This document shows positions 15,117 through 25,100 of a stretch of DNA of 29,865 nucleotides, piece after piece (the stretch's first letter is position 1; every line of letters begins with the position of its first letter). The DNA comes from DATGSL01 sp964645585. Lineage in GTDB: Bacteria > Verrucomicrobiota > Verrucomicrobiia > Opitutales > T3Sed10-336. The notes under the pieces are model-generated. The model searched no databases, was not told the DNA's origin, and saw only the letters and a list, made by a program, of their open reading frames with translations. The DNA lies in the NCBI GenBank assembly GCA_964645585.1, contig CAZYAN010000049.1:1-29865 (forward strand), written 5' to 3'. The position numbers were made by a program, and so were the translations under genes.

Positions 15117-15418
15117 GGAAAAAAGTCGCTGCGATTCCGTTCGGAAGGGCCGCAAGCGAAGGTAAAAAACGGACGGATGAACTTTACCGGTGAATAGACA
15201 CGATGAAACTGAAATGTATCGCGATCGTTGCGAACATTTCCAGTGGAAATCTTACGGTTCAACCCGTGCCGGCGCGCAAAGTGTCGAGGAAAGCGAAAAT
15301 GCGGCCGATTGGCGGCTCTTTGGTGATTCGGGCATTGACCGGTTTTCCCCCTTCTCTTTTGCTTTTCCGTTCGCGGGATTTCCCGCGGCGCGGAACAGGC
15401 CTATACTAGAAACAACAC
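15117..15418. other. Divergent intergenic region upstream of tig
   Basis: This region lies between the minus-strand ABC gene and the trigger factor gene. A 68-codon open frame (15203-15409) starts with a plausible hydrophobic segment, but it has no Shine-Dalgarno, no recognisable motif and runs into the tig promoter, so I do not call it a gene. The 3' part contains a polypyrimidine stretch (15346-15366), the palindrome at 15372-15387 and the tig -10 element. Confidence 0.4.
15372..15407 (+). promoter_or_regulatory. Candidate tig promoter with overlapping perfect palindrome
   Basis: TATACT at 15402-15407 matches the -10 consensus at 5/6 positions. At 17-nt spacing the -35 position reads TTTCCC (15379-15384), which is weak. 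That -35 lies inside the perfect inverted repeat CGCGGGA-TT-TCCCGCG at 15372-15387. A palindrome covering a -35 element is a typical operator position, although it could also be a short hairpin unrelated to control. It is not the CIRCE heat-shock operator. Confidence 0.4.
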
Positions 15419-16738
15419 GTGAACATTCAGATCGAAGACATCAATGACACGCGGAAGACACTGCGGGTGACCGTGGGTGCTGACGAAGTCGAAAAGGAGC
15501 ATGGCGAGCTGGTAAAGGATTTTGCCGGGATGGCGCGGATTCCGGGGTTTCGGCCGGGCAAAGCGCCGCACGCGCTGGTTTCCAAGCGATTTTCACGCGA
15601 AATCGGTGAGGAACTTCAGAAGCGGGTCTTTTCCAAGGCCTACCGGGAAGGGCTGGAGCAAAGCAAGTTGACGCCGATGGAGCTGATCGAAGCGCCGGAG
15701 GTCGAAGTCAAGCTCGGCCAGGAGAACGAGCTGACGTTCGTGGTCGATGTGCGGCCCGAGTTTAATCTGCCGGAATACAAAGGGATTCCGATTACCCGCG
15801 AGTCAGAGGAAGTCAGCGAGGAGGAGGTGGACAAAGCCCTCGAGCAGTTGCGCGACCAGCGGGCCGACTTTGCGGTCGTCGAGCGCGAGGCGAAAAAAGG
15901 GGATTACGTCAAGACCTCCTACGAAGGCAAAATCGGCGATCAATCGATCGCTGAGCTGGTGCCGGACCGCCCGATCGTCGGTAAACAGGCGAACACCTGG
16001 GAGGAAGTTTCTTCCGAGGAAGCGTTTATCCCGGGCTTCACGACAGCCTTGGAAGGGATGAAAGCCGGCGACACGAAGGATGTCGCAGTGACATTCCCGG
16101 AAGAATTCACGGTTGAAGAGCTGCGTGGCAAGGAGGCGACGTATGCGGTTGAAGTTCATGAAGTCCGCGAGCGGGTCCTTCCGGAGCTGACCGACGAGTT
16201 CGCGGCCCTTTTCGGCGTGGAGGATCTCGCGACACTGAAGGAGAGAGTGCGCGAAGATCTTGCCCAGCAGAAGAAAATGGACAATCGGACGCGGATGCGG
16301 GAGCAGATCACCGAAAAGCTCGCGGCGGCGATTGAATTTCCCCTGCCGGAAAGCGCCGTTGAACACGAAACGGAGAACCTGCTCCGGCAGTTTATGGAGG
16401 CGAATATCCGCCGCGGCGCGAATCCCGAGGAGTTTGAAAAGCGCAAGGAAGAGCTGTATGACGGCGCCCGAAAAGGGGCGCTTCTCCGAGTGAAAACACA
16501 GCTGATTCTCGCTCGGATCGCCGAGGCGGAGGAGATCAAACTCGACGAAAAGGAGTTTGGCCGCTATATTTACGTCGAGGCCCAGCGCCGCGGCGTGAAA
16601 CCGGACAGTTTGGTGCGCGAGCTGAAGAACGATCCGGAGCAGGTCGATGCCATTCGGCAGTCGCTCGTTTTTAACAAGACCCTTGATTTTTTGGTCGAAA
16701 ACGCTAGCGTCACCGACACCGATTCCCAAGCGAAATAA
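15419..16738 (+). CDS. tig: Trigger factor chaperone/prolyl isomerase
   Basis: Trigger factor binds the ribosome exit tunnel and protects nascent chains. This 439-residue protein has the normal three-domain layout. The N-terminal ribosome-binding domain includes the loop GFRPGKAP (43-50), equivalent to the GFRxGKxP signature. An FKBP-type isomerase domain spans about 160-245 (GDYVKTSYEG to ATYAVEVHEV). The charged helical C-terminal chaperone domain follows. The start is GTG at 15419, with no Shine-Dalgarno; the frame and the alignment to the usual N-terminus leave no better choice. It heads the conserved tig-clpP-clpX cluster, with clpP starting 15 nt after its stop. Confidence 0.95.
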   Translation: MNIQIEDINDTRKTLRVTVGADEVEKEHGELVKDFAGMARIPGFRPGKAPHALVSKRFSREIGEELQKRVFSKAYREGLEQSKLTPMELIEAPEVEVKLGQENELTFVVDVRPEFNLPEYKGIPITRESEEVSEEEVDKALEQLRDQRADFAVVEREAKKGDYVKTSYEGKIGDQSIAELVPDRPIVGKQANTWEEVSSEEAFIPGFTTALEGMKAGDTKDVAVTFPEEFTVEELRGKEATYAVEVHEVRERVLPELTDEFAALFGVEDLATLKERVREDLAQQKKMDNRTRMREQITEKLAAAIEFPLPESAVEHETENLLRQFMEANIRRGANPEEFEKRKEELYDGARKGALLRVKTQLILARIAEAEEIKLDEKEFGRYIYVEAQRRGVKPDSLVRELKNDPEQVDAIRQSLVFNKTLDFLVENASVTDTDSQAK

Positions 16739-16753
16739 AGCCAGAATTTTCCC

Positions 16754-17368
16754 GTGACTTACTATCTTCCGCAAATTATTGAGAGCGATGGCCGCATTGA
16801 GCGGAGTATGGACATTTACAGCCGGCTCCTGAAGGACCGGATCGTGTTCATCGGCGCGCCGATCGACGATTTTGTCGCCAACTCTGTCATCGCCCAGCTC
16901 CTGTTCCTGCAGATGCAGGACGCCAAGAAGGACATTCACGTTTACCTGAACTCGCCTGGCGGAGTCGTCACCGGAGGGATGGCGATTTACGACACGATGA
17001 ATTTCCTGCAGTGCGACGTGGTCACATACTGCGTCGGAATGGCCGCCAGCATGTCGACCGTCCTCTTGGCCGCGGGAACGAAAGGCAAACGCTATGCGCT
17101 GCCGAACAGCCGAGTTATGATGCACCAGCCGACCGGAAGCGCGACCGGTCAGACCGCCGATATCGCGATTCAGGCGCGCGAGGTTTTGCGCTGGCGCAAG
17201 ACGATTAACGAGGTTCTCGCCAAACATACCGGCAAAACCGAAGAACAGATCCAAAAGGATTCGGATCGCGATTACTTCCTGAGCGCGCACGAGGCGAAAG
17301 AGTATGGTATCGTTGACCACGTGATTGAGCTGAAAACGGAAGCCGAGGACATCCGAAAAGCTGTTTAA
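16754..17368 (+). CDS. clpP: ATP-dependent Clp protease proteolytic subunit
   Basis: This is the serine peptidase subunit that forms the tetradecameric chamber of ClpXP. The 204-residue protein carries the catalytic triad Ser99 (GMAASMST), His124 (MMHQP) and Asp173 (DRDYFLS), with the same spacings as E. coli S97, H122 and D171. The oxyanion segment NSPGGVVTGG is intact. The start is GTG with no Shine-Dalgarno, 15 nt after tig and 6 nt before clpX, indicating one operon. The N-terminus is short (MTYYLPQII), so little or no propeptide would be removed. Confidence 0.96.
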   Translation: MTYYLPQIIESDGRIERSMDIYSRLLKDRIVFIGAPIDDFVANSVIAQLLFLQMQDAKKDIHVYLNSPGGVVTGGMAIYDTMNFLQCDVVTYCVGMAASMSTVLLAAGTKGKRYALPNSRVMMHQPTGSATGQTADIAIQAREVLRWRKTINEVLAKHTGKTEEQIQKDSDRDYFLSAHEAKEYGIVDHVIELKTEAEDIRKAV

Positions 17369-17374
17369 TTCTCG

Positions 17375-18670
17375 ATGGCAAAGAGTTCTAAAATGACCAT
17401 GTGCTCGTTCTGCGGGAAAACGCAGAACGAAGTGAAGAAGCTCATTGCCGGTCCGGATGTCTACATCTGCGACTCCTGCGTCAATGTCTGCAAAACGATC
17501 ATTGATCGCGAAGCGCGCCCGGCGCCGAGTCCGGAAATGCCGTTCAAGCTGATCAAGCCGGCCGAGATGAAGCGGGTGCTTGACGACTTTATCATCGGTC
17601 AGGAACAGGCGAAAAAGGTTCTCTCAGTAGGCGTCTACAATCATTACAAGCGCCTGATGTTCGACCGGAACGGGAAAAAGCTGCCGGCGATGACGGCGGA
17701 GTTTTCTGAAGTTGAAGTCGAAAAGAGCAATATTTTGCTGATCGGTCCGACCGGGTCGGGCAAGACCCTGCTGGCGCGGACAATGGCGCGCGTGCTGGAC
17801 GTCCCGTTCGCGATCGCCGACGCGACGACGTTGACCGAGGCCGGTTATGTGGGGGAAGACGTCGAGAATATTATCCTCCGCCTCCTGCAGGCCGCGAATT
17901 ACGATGTGAAACGCGCCGAGTGCGGAATCATCTATGTCGACGAGATCGACAAGATCGGACGCAAAACCGAAAACGTTTCGATTACTCGCGATGTCTCCGG
18001 CGAAGGCGTGCAGCAGGCGCTGTTGAAAATTTTAGAAGGGACGGTTTGCAATGTGCCTCCGCAGGGCGGCCGCAAGCATCCGAATCAGGAATACATTCAG
18101 GTCGACACGCGAAATATTCTGTTCGTTTGCGGCGGCGCTTTCAGCGGGCTTGAACAGATTATCGAACGCCGGACGGGGCGGAACGTTCTCGGTTACGGCA
18201 GCGCGGCCGATCCGGCGGACAAAGACGGCGAAGGCCCGGCTGAAGCATTGATGAAGCGGATCGCGCCGGAGGACTTGGTGCGGTTCGGAATGATCCCGGA
18301 ATTCATTGGGCGTCTGCCGATCATTTCGGTTCTCGACGAACTGACGATTGCCGACCTGGAACAGATTCTCCTCCACACAAAGAGCGCGCTCGTCAAACAA
18401 TACAGCAAGCTTTTCGCAATCGACGGCGCCCGGCTGACCTTTACTCGCGACGCGATTCGAGCCGTGGCGGAACAGGCGCTCGAGCTGAAGACCGGCGCGC
18501 GGGCATTGCGGTCGATCATGGAGAAGCTGATGCTGGAGATCATGTATGAACTCCCGCAAAAGGAGAATATCGAGGAGGTCGTTATCGATCGCGGAGTCGT
18601 GGAAGGGCGGAAAAAACCGCGCCTGAAGCGGGTTTCCAAATCGAAAAAGAGCAAGAAGGACGCCGCCTGA
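17375..18670 (+). CDS. clpX: ATP-dependent Clp protease ATP-binding subunit ClpX
   Basis: This AAA+ unfoldase feeds substrates into ClpP. The 431-residue protein has the N-terminal four-cysteine zinc finger (C10, C13, C32, C35), Walker A GPTGSGKT (124-131), the pore-loop GYVGED, Walker B IIYVDEID and sensor region EFIGRLP, ending in a lysine/serine-rich basic tail. The ClpP-docking IGF loop reads Leu-Gly-Tyr (272-274) rather than Ile-Gly-Phe, a conservative but uncommon variant. It is third in the tig-clpP-clpX operon, 6 nt after clpP. No terminator was found directly after the stop; a separate promoter precedes the tRNA gene. Confidence 0.96.
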   Translation: MAKSSKMTMCSFCGKTQNEVKKLIAGPDVYICDSCVNVCKTIIDREARPAPSPEMPFKLIKPAEMKRVLDDFIIGQEQAKKVLSVGVYNHYKRLMFDRNGKKLPAMTAEFSEVEVEKSNILLIGPTGSGKTLLARTMARVLDVPFAIADATTLTEAGYVGEDVENIILRLLQAANYDVKRAECGIIYVDEIDKIGRKTENVSITRDVSGEGVQQALLKILEGTVCNVPPQGGRKHPNQEYIQVDTRNILFVCGGAFSGLEQIIERRTGRNVLGYGSAADPADKDGEGPAEALMKRIAPEDLVRFGMIPEFIGRLPIISVLDELTIADLEQILLHTKSALVKQYSKLFAIDGARLTFTRDAIRAVAEQALELKTGARALRSIMEKLMLEIMYELPQKENIEEVVIDRGVVEGRKKPRLKRVSKSKKSKKDAA

Positions 18671-18723
18671 GGCAGCCGCCAGCAAAACTGCAGCCGAATT
18701 TTTCACAAATTGAAAAAAGGCGG

Positions 18724-18752
18724 TTGACGGGTCAGCTGGCACGTGCAATCTT
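18724..18752 (+). promoter_or_regulatory. Candidate tRNA promoter
   Basis: TTGACG (18724-18729, 5/6 match to -35) is followed by a 17-nt spacer and AATCTT (18747-18752), a weak -10. Transcription would start near 18758, about 30 nt before the mature tRNA 5' end, a reasonable leader for RNase P processing. Confidence 0.4.
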
Positions 18753-18788
18753 CTCGCTTTCTCTCTTTGGAGGAACCAGTCATTTTGA

Positions 18789-18865
<77 letters not shown>

Positions 18866-18869
18866 ATGT

Positions 18870-18898
18870 AACCCGCTAGTCCGCTTAGCGGGTTTTTT
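18870..18898 (+). terminator. Rho-independent terminator after tRNA-fMet
   Basis: A perfect 9-bp stem AACCCGCTA / TAGCGGGTT with a 7-nt loop is followed by TTTT. It starts five nt after the encoded CCA and would end the tRNA transcript. Confidence 0.85.
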
Positions 18899-18974
18899 CT
18901 TGTCCGCGCGCGGGTTCGCATTCGTTCCGCCAGAAAAGCCAGAGGGTTTTGGCCCGCGCCGGCATATAACCCGG

Positions 18975-20285
18975 ATGCAAGAAAAGTTCCGGGTTCCTTT
19001 GATTCGGCAAAAAGAACCGCCTTCGCGGTTTCTCGCCGGATTGGCGGCGTTGCTCATGGTTGGATCGCCCGCGGCGGGTTGGGCGACGGTTCCCGCGGAA
19101 GAGCTGCCGGCGGAAGCGGGTTTGGAAGAATTGCTGCGATTTGCCGCGGAGAATAGTCCCTCCCTGCGCGCTTCCTTCGAGGAATGGCGCGCAGCAGTGG
19201 AGCGGGTGCCGCAAGCGCGGTCACTCCCGGATCCGACTCTGAGCTACGGATATTTCCTGGAACGGATGGAGACGCGCCAGACATTCAGCCTGGCCCAAGT
19301 CTTTCCGTGGTTCGGCGTGCTCACTCTGCGTGAAGGATTGGCGGGTCAGGTGGCAAAAGCCGCGGCGGCACGATTTGAAGCGGAGCAGCGAGCGCTGTTT
19401 CGCGATGTGAAGGTGGCTTACGCGGAATGGTATTACGTGGAGGCGGCAGGGGACCTGGCGCGGCGTCACCGGAGCATCCTGCAGCAGCATGAGGAAGTCG
19501 CGTTGAGCCGTTTGCGGGCGGGGAACGGATCCGACGCCGATGTGCTGCGCCTCCGAATGGAGCTGGATCGTCTCGAGGATGAGATTGCCATGCGCGGAAC
19601 CAGGAGTGTGGCGCTGCGGGCGGAGTTAAATGCGATTCTCGGGCGGGCCGGAGACGCGCCCTTGGCTTCGCCGAAACAGCCCGCGGTTGACTCGGCTCGC
19701 GTTGAGCAATGGATCGAGCGTTCGGCAGCGGCGCTTGAGAACCATCCCCGCCTTCGAGCCGCGACGAGCGAGGCAGAGCGAGACAGGCTGAATCTCGATC
19801 TGGCGAAGAAGGAGGGCCGGCCGGAAATGATGCTGGGAGTCGAGGTGATGGACAACACTCGCATGGGCGACGATGAAGTCATGGTTATGGCGTCCATTAC
19901 GCTGCCGATCTGGCGGGAACGGTATGCGGCGGCGCGAAGGGAAGCCCGCGCGCGACTGGAGTCCGGTTTGGCGACCCGCGACGCGGTTCAGCGCAGCTTG
20001 GAGGCCGAGGTGCAGCGGGTGCTTTTCCATTTGGACGATGCGCGGCGCAAGGCGGCGCTTTACAGCGACCGCCTGCTGCCGCGAGCCCGGCAGGCGCTGG
20101 CAAGTTTGGAAGGCGCGTATCGGGCCGGAGGGGCGGATTTTCTCGACCTGGTCGATGCGCGGCGGACGTTGCTCGACGTCGAACTGGAACGCCAGCGGGC
20201 GTTTGCCGACCTGTTTCAGCAGGCAGCGGCACTCGAAGAACTGGTTGGAGCTGTCGGAATGGACACCAACGAGGAGGAAAACTGA
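18975..20285 (+). CDS. TolC-family outer membrane efflux protein (CusC/CzcC-like)
   Basis: This 436-residue outer-membrane channel component has an N-terminal signal peptide (basic start, hydrophobic core at about 19-33, likely cleavage after GWA near residue 38). It is followed by the helical, Ala/Arg/Glu-rich double repeat typical of the OEP family. Recognisable segments are SPSLRA, a PDPTLSYGY stretch and two long helical hairpins. It would form the trimeric exit duct for the CusB/CusA-like proteins encoded immediately downstream (3-nt spacing to cusB). The ATG at 18975 gives a normal signal peptide; starting earlier at 18900 adds 25 residues that overlap the tRNA terminator. No clear Shine-Dalgarno precedes it. 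A TATAAC lies four nt before the ATG but has no matching -35. No lipobox cysteine was seen. Confidence 0.83.
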   Translation: MQEKFRVPLIRQKEPPSRFLAGLAALLMVGSPAAGWATVPAEELPAEAGLEELLRFAAENSPSLRASFEEWRAAVERVPQARSLPDPTLSYGYFLERMETRQTFSLAQVFPWFGVLTLREGLAGQVAKAAAARFEAEQRALFRDVKVAYAEWYYVEAAGDLARRHRSILQQHEEVALSRLRAGNGSDADVLRLRMELDRLEDEIAMRGTRSVALRAELNAILGRAGDAPLASPKQPAVDSARVEQWIERSAAALENHPRLRAATSEAERDRLNLDLAKKEGRPEMMLGVEVMDNTRMGDDEVMVMASITLPIWRERYAAARREARARLESGLATRDAVQRSLEAEVQRVLFHLDDARRKAALYSDRLLPRARQALASLEGAYRAGGADFLDLVDARRTLLDVELERQRAFADLFQQAAALEELVGAVGMDTNEEEN

Positions 20286-20287
20286 CG

Positions 20288-22099
20288 ATGAAGCGCTCTT
20301 GGATCGTTGCACTCGCGCTGATCGGCGCCGCGGCGCTGGTCGGACTCGGAATCGCGATCGGGCGCGCCGGGGGCGGTCACCCGAACAAAGGCGTGACCGC
20401 TTCCGGCGCGGCTGCCGGGGCTGGAAAGGAGGAGGAAACGGTTTGGACGTGCTCGATGCATCCGCAAGTGAGGCAGGCGCAACCGGGGCAATGTCCCATT
20501 TGCGGGATGGATTTGATCCGGCTTCTGGACGAGCAAGACGAAGGGATTCCGGGTGGACAGATAACGGTCAGCGAAGAGGCGGCGGCGCTGATGGAAGTGC
20601 GAACTTGGCCGGTGGAGCGCCGTCCGGTCGAACGAAAGATCGATTTGTTTGGCCACATCACCTACGACGAAACCCGTCTTCGGGTGATCGCCGCGTGGGC
20701 ACCCGGCAGGATCGAACGGCTTCATGTTGATTTTACGGGGGCACCGGTTGAACGGGGGGCGCCAATGGTCGATTTGTTCAGTCCGCCCCTGATTTCCGCG
20801 CAGGAGGAATTGCTGCAGGCTCTTCATACCAGTGCCTTGTCAACTCCGGGACACGATTCGCTGGTGGAAGCGGCACGGGATCGATTGCGGGTCCTCGGTC
20901 TGTCCGATGAGCAAGTTCGCGCGATAGAAGAAGCGGGAAAAGCGGCCAAACAATTGACGATCCCGTCGCCGCTCAGCGGAATCGTTATCGAGCGGCACGC
21001 GCGGGAGGGGGCCTATGTGGATACGGGCAATCCGATCTATTCGGTCGCGGATCTCTCTCGGCTCTGGGTTGAGCTTGAGGCGTATGAACGGGATCTTCCG
21101 TGGCTCCGCGTCGGTCAGCGAGTCGCATTTGAGACGCCCGCCTTTCCGGGAGAAACCTTCCTGGGGGAAGTGGAGTTCATCGATCCAACCGTCAGCCGGA
21201 TCAACAGGACGGCGCCTGTCCGGGTCGGCCTGCCCAATCCGGATGGCCGTCTCAAACCTGGAATGTTCGTGAACGGGACAGTGCAAGCGCCCATTGGCGG
21301 CGAAGAAAATTCTCCTAAAATCGTCGTTCCTGCCACGGCGGCACTGATTACGGGAGAGCGATCGCTCGTGTATGTGAAAGTTCCGCGCGCGGCGCGTCCG
21401 ACGTATGAGCCGCGCGAGGTCGTGCTCGGGCCGCGCGCCGGCGATTATTACGTCGTGGAGTCGGGATTGGATGAGGGAGAACTTGTCGTGACGCACGGCA
21501 ATTTCAAGATCGACAGCGAATTGCAGATTCGGGGTCTGCCGAGCATGATGGCGCCCGAGGCTGCTGAAAGCGCGGACCACGGGCATGGGGAGCATGAGAT
21601 GACAATGCCGGCGGGGCAGGATTTTACCGCGGCCATCGGTTCGAGGGTATCGGGTGAAATCGCGTCATTGATCTATGGATACATCGATGTGGCGACTGGA
21701 TTGGCGAAGGACGATCTCGAGGCGGCACATCGAGGGCTTGCAACCATGCGAGAACGGCTGGAGGCAGTCGAGCAAGACCACATGCCGGAGGCCGCTCGCG
21801 CGGCGTGGCATGAACGTCGAGAAAGTTTGGATACGATTCTCTCGAGTATTCCCGCGACTGCCGGACTTGAGCAAATTCGGGAAGCGCTGCCGGAACTGAC
21901 GCGAGAGGTTGAGAGGATCCATGCCGGTTTTGGCGGGAGTGTCGAGCTGCACCGGGCGTACTGCCCCATGGCCCGGAACAATCGCGGAGCGGCCTGGTTG
22001 CAGACGCTTGGGGAGATCAACAACCCGTACTTCGGAGCCTCCATGCTCCGGTGCGGCGAGATTGTCGGCCGAGTGAATCCGGATTCGACGACGGACTGA
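20288..22099 (+). CDS. cusB: CusB-like periplasmic adaptor with metal-binding and DUF3347 domains
   Basis: This membrane-fusion protein of a tripartite metal efflux pump has 603 residues. An N-terminal membrane anchor/signal (4-24) is followed by a heavy-metal-binding domain at 53-78 (WTCSMHP then CPICGMDL). The lipoyl/barrel-sandwich and beta-barrel adaptor core follows. A His-rich linker (DHGHGEHEMTM) leads to a C-terminal domain with CPMARNN and GASMLRCG, which matches what I recall of DUF3347. That domain is usually a separate protein or fusion linked to copper handling. The fused Cys/Met/His sites suggest Cu(I)/Ag(I) capture and hand-over to CusA, possibly replacing CusF, which is absent here. 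AGGAGG lies about ten nt upstream. The gene sits 3 nt after the OEP gene and 16 nt before cusA. Confidence 0.88.
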   Translation: MKRSWIVALALIGAAALVGLGIAIGRAGGGHPNKGVTASGAAAGAGKEEETVWTCSMHPQVRQAQPGQCPICGMDLIRLLDEQDEGIPGGQITVSEEAAALMEVRTWPVERRPVERKIDLFGHITYDETRLRVIAAWAPGRIERLHVDFTGAPVERGAPMVDLFSPPLISAQEELLQALHTSALSTPGHDSLVEAARDRLRVLGLSDEQVRAIEEAGKAAKQLTIPSPLSGIVIERHAREGAYVDTGNPIYSVADLSRLWVELEAYERDLPWLRVGQRVAFETPAFPGETFLGEVEFIDPTVSRINRTAPVRVGLPNPDGRLKPGMFVNGTVQAPIGGEENSPKIVVPATAALITGERSLVYVKVPRAARPTYEPREVVLGPRAGDYYVVESGLDEGELVVTHGNFKIDSELQIRGLPSMMAPEAAESADHGHGEHEMTMPAGQDFTAAIGSRVSGEIASLIYGYIDVATGLAKDDLEAAHRGLATMRERLEAVEQDHMPEAARAAWHERRESLDTILSSIPATAGLEQIREALPELTREVERIHAGFGGSVELHRAYCPMARNNRGAAWLQTLGEINNPYFGASMLRCGEIVGRVNPDSTTD

Positions 22100-22115
22100 G
22101 GAGGCTGCAATCGCA

Positions 22116-25100
22116 ATGAGCAACGGACCCGCGCACAGGCCGGAGGGCAGGTTTAACCCTCTCGAATCAATCATACGATTCTTCTTATACCGCAAACTCG
22201 TTGCGTTCCTGGTGGCGGCGGGGGTGGTGTTTTGGGGCCTGTCCGTAGCCCCGTTCGATTGGAAGATCGACTGGCTCCCCCGGCGCCCGATCCCGGTCGA
22301 TGCGATTCCGAACCTGGGGGATAATCAACAGATCGTGTACACCGAATGGGAAGGCCGTTCGCCGCGGGATGTTGAGGACCAGGTAACCTATCCGCTGACC
22401 GTGTCGCTGCTCGGCGTTCCGGGCGTGCGTGAAGTGCGGAGTCAGTCGATGTTCGGCTTCGCGACGGCATTCGTCATTTTTGAGGAGGATGTTGATTTCT
22501 ACTGGGCTCGATCCCGGCTGCTCGAAAAGCTCAACAGCTTGCCGCCGGATGCGCTGCCCGAGGGAGTGCGCCCGATGCTCGGACCGGACGCGACGGCGCT
22601 TGGCCAGGTTTTTTGGTACACTTTGCAGGGCCTGGGGCCGGACGGAAAACCGACGGGAGGATGGGATCTTGACGAACTGCGTACGATCCAGGACTGGCAT
22701 GTGCGCTATGGCCTGCTGGCGGCGGGAGGTGTCAGTGAAGTCGCGTCGATCGGAGGCTACCAGGCGGAGTATCAGGTTGAGGTCAACCCCGACGCGATGC
22801 GTGCGGCAGGCGCGACACTCGAACAAATCGTCGCGGCGGTGCAACGGAACAATCTCGATGCTGGCGCGGGTGCCATGGAGATCAATCGCGTCGAATATTT
22901 TATTCGCGGCAAAGGCTTCGTGAAGAGCGTGGAGGACCTCGAGCAGGCGGTTGTGCGCGTGACGGAAGACCATGTGGCGATTCGGGTGCGAGATGTTGCG
23001 CATGTGTCGCGCGGACCGGGCCCGCGGCGCGGGGCATTGACGTACGGCGGGGCGGAAACGGTTGGCGGGGTTGTTGTGGTGCGCGAAGGAGCGAATCCGC
23101 TCGAGGCGATCGGATCGGTAAAGAGAAAGATCGCCGAAATGGCGCCCGGATTGCCGGCGAAGGCGGTGGTTGATTGGGAAAAAGTGACGGTCGCTGAAGT
23201 CGAGGCGTTCGCGGCGCGGCAAGGTTTCGATGGGGGCGCGTCACCGGGCCTGCACCAGGAAAATTGGCTGCGCTGGCTTCGGACAAATCCGCAAGATAAA
23301 TGGCCGGAGTGGGTAACGCTAAGCCAGCTGACGGTTGTTCCGTTCTACGATCGGACCGGTTTGATTTATGAAACGCTTGGAACGCTGGGCGATGCGCTCG
23401 TTCAGCAAATCCTGGTAACGATCGTAGTCGTGGTTGGGCTGGTTTTGCACCTGCGGACGGCGTTTGTGCTGTCGGCGATGCTGCCGCTGGCTGTCCTCTT
23501 TGGTTTCATTGCGATGAGCCTGTTTGGGGTGGATGCCCATATCGTCGCCCTGGCAGGAATCGCGATCGCGATCGGCACGATCGTCGACATGGGTGTGATT
23601 GTCATCGAAAACGTGCGTGACCATCTCAAGACCGCGCCGCCGGAGGAACCGCGGATCGAGGTGGTGTTGCGCGCGACAACGGAAGTGGGTTCGGCGGTGC
23701 TGACGGCGATCAGCACAACAATCGTCAGCTTCCTCCCGGTTTTCACAATGACCGGCGCGGAGGGAAAGATGTTCGTGCCCCTGGCATTCACGAAAACCTT
23801 TGTATTGATCGGATCGATACTTGTCGTCTTGACGCTGGTGCCCGCGGCCGCGCACCTCTTCATCGCGGAGCGGGACGAACGAACGTCCGGCGGTTCGTCG
23901 CGCTGGCGCGCTTGGATCGAGCGAACCCTGCCAGCGAGGGGAACGCGGCTTCATGGGGTTGGGCAGCTGGCGGTCAGTCTGATCGCTTTGGCGATTGTAT
24001 TGATTATTCTGACACACGTCTGGGAGCCGCTGGGAGCAGAGCGGGGAGGCGTGCGCAATTTTCTTTTCCTGCTCCTCCTTGTTGGCGGGATACTCAGCCT
24101 GTTCTGGCTGTTTGCGAAGGGTTACAAGCGGCTGCTGGAAGCCGCGCTCCGTCACAAGAAGACCGTTGCTTTCCTTCCGCTGCTGCTTGTCGGTTTTGGG
24201 CTGCTGACGTGGTTCGGATTCCAGCGGCTAGCGAGTCCGCTCGTCGCTGTGGCGGAGAAGGGCGGCTTGGACGCGGAGGCGATCCGCGGGGGGCGCGTCT
24301 GGACAGCGGTATCGGAAGCATTTCCAGGGTTTGGACGCGAATTTTTGCCGACTTTGGACGAAGGAACCTTTTTGTGGATGCCGACCACGATGCCGCACGC
24401 GTCGATCGGGGAGGCGCTCGATGTGCTCCAGAAGCAGGATCTGGCGATCGAAACCATTCCGGAAGTGGAGCGGGTGATCGGAAAGATTGGGCGGGCGGAA
24501 ACCGCGCTTGATCCGGCGCCGATCGGCATGATCGAGACGATCGTGCATTACAAATCGGAATACATTACGGATTCTTCCGGTCGCCGGATCAAATTTCGCT
24601 TCGATCAAAAGGCGGGTGAGTTTGTTCGCGACGAGCATGGCGAGTTGATTCCGGATCCAACTGGAAGACCGTATCGGCAATGGCGTGACACGATTCGGAC
24701 GCCGGACGACATCTGGGATGAAATCGTGCGGGTGACGCGGCTTCCGGGGACAACGTCGGCGCCGCCCTTGCAGCCGATCCAAACGCGGCTCGTGATGTTG
24801 CAAACGGGAATGCGCGCACCGGTGGGAATCAAGTTGCGCGCGCCGGATCTGGCGACTCTGGATGCCATGGCGATCGAATTGGAAGGCTGGCTGCGTCAGG
24901 CGCCTGGAGTCGACCCGGCGACGGTGAACGCGGAACGGGTGGTTGGGAAACCGTATTTGGAAGTGCTCATCGACCGATCGATGATCGCGCGGCACGGATT
25001 GACGATCGAGGACGTGCAGGATGTGATCAGCACGGCGATTGGCGGGCGCGTGGTGACACGCACGGTGCAAGGCCGGGAGCGGTTTGCCGTGCGGGTCCGG

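Noticed and set aside
15203..15409. Small 68-codon gene upstream of tig
   Set aside because: No Shine-Dalgarno, no recognised motif, and its end overlaps the probable tig promoter.
15803..17320. 505-codon minus-strand open frame across tig and clpP
   Set aside because: Lies antisense to two unmistakable genes and spans their junction.
18963..18970. TATAAC just before the CusC-like start as a leaderless promoter
   Set aside because: It ends four nt before the ATG, which would put the transcript start inside the gene, and there is no -35 at the right distance.
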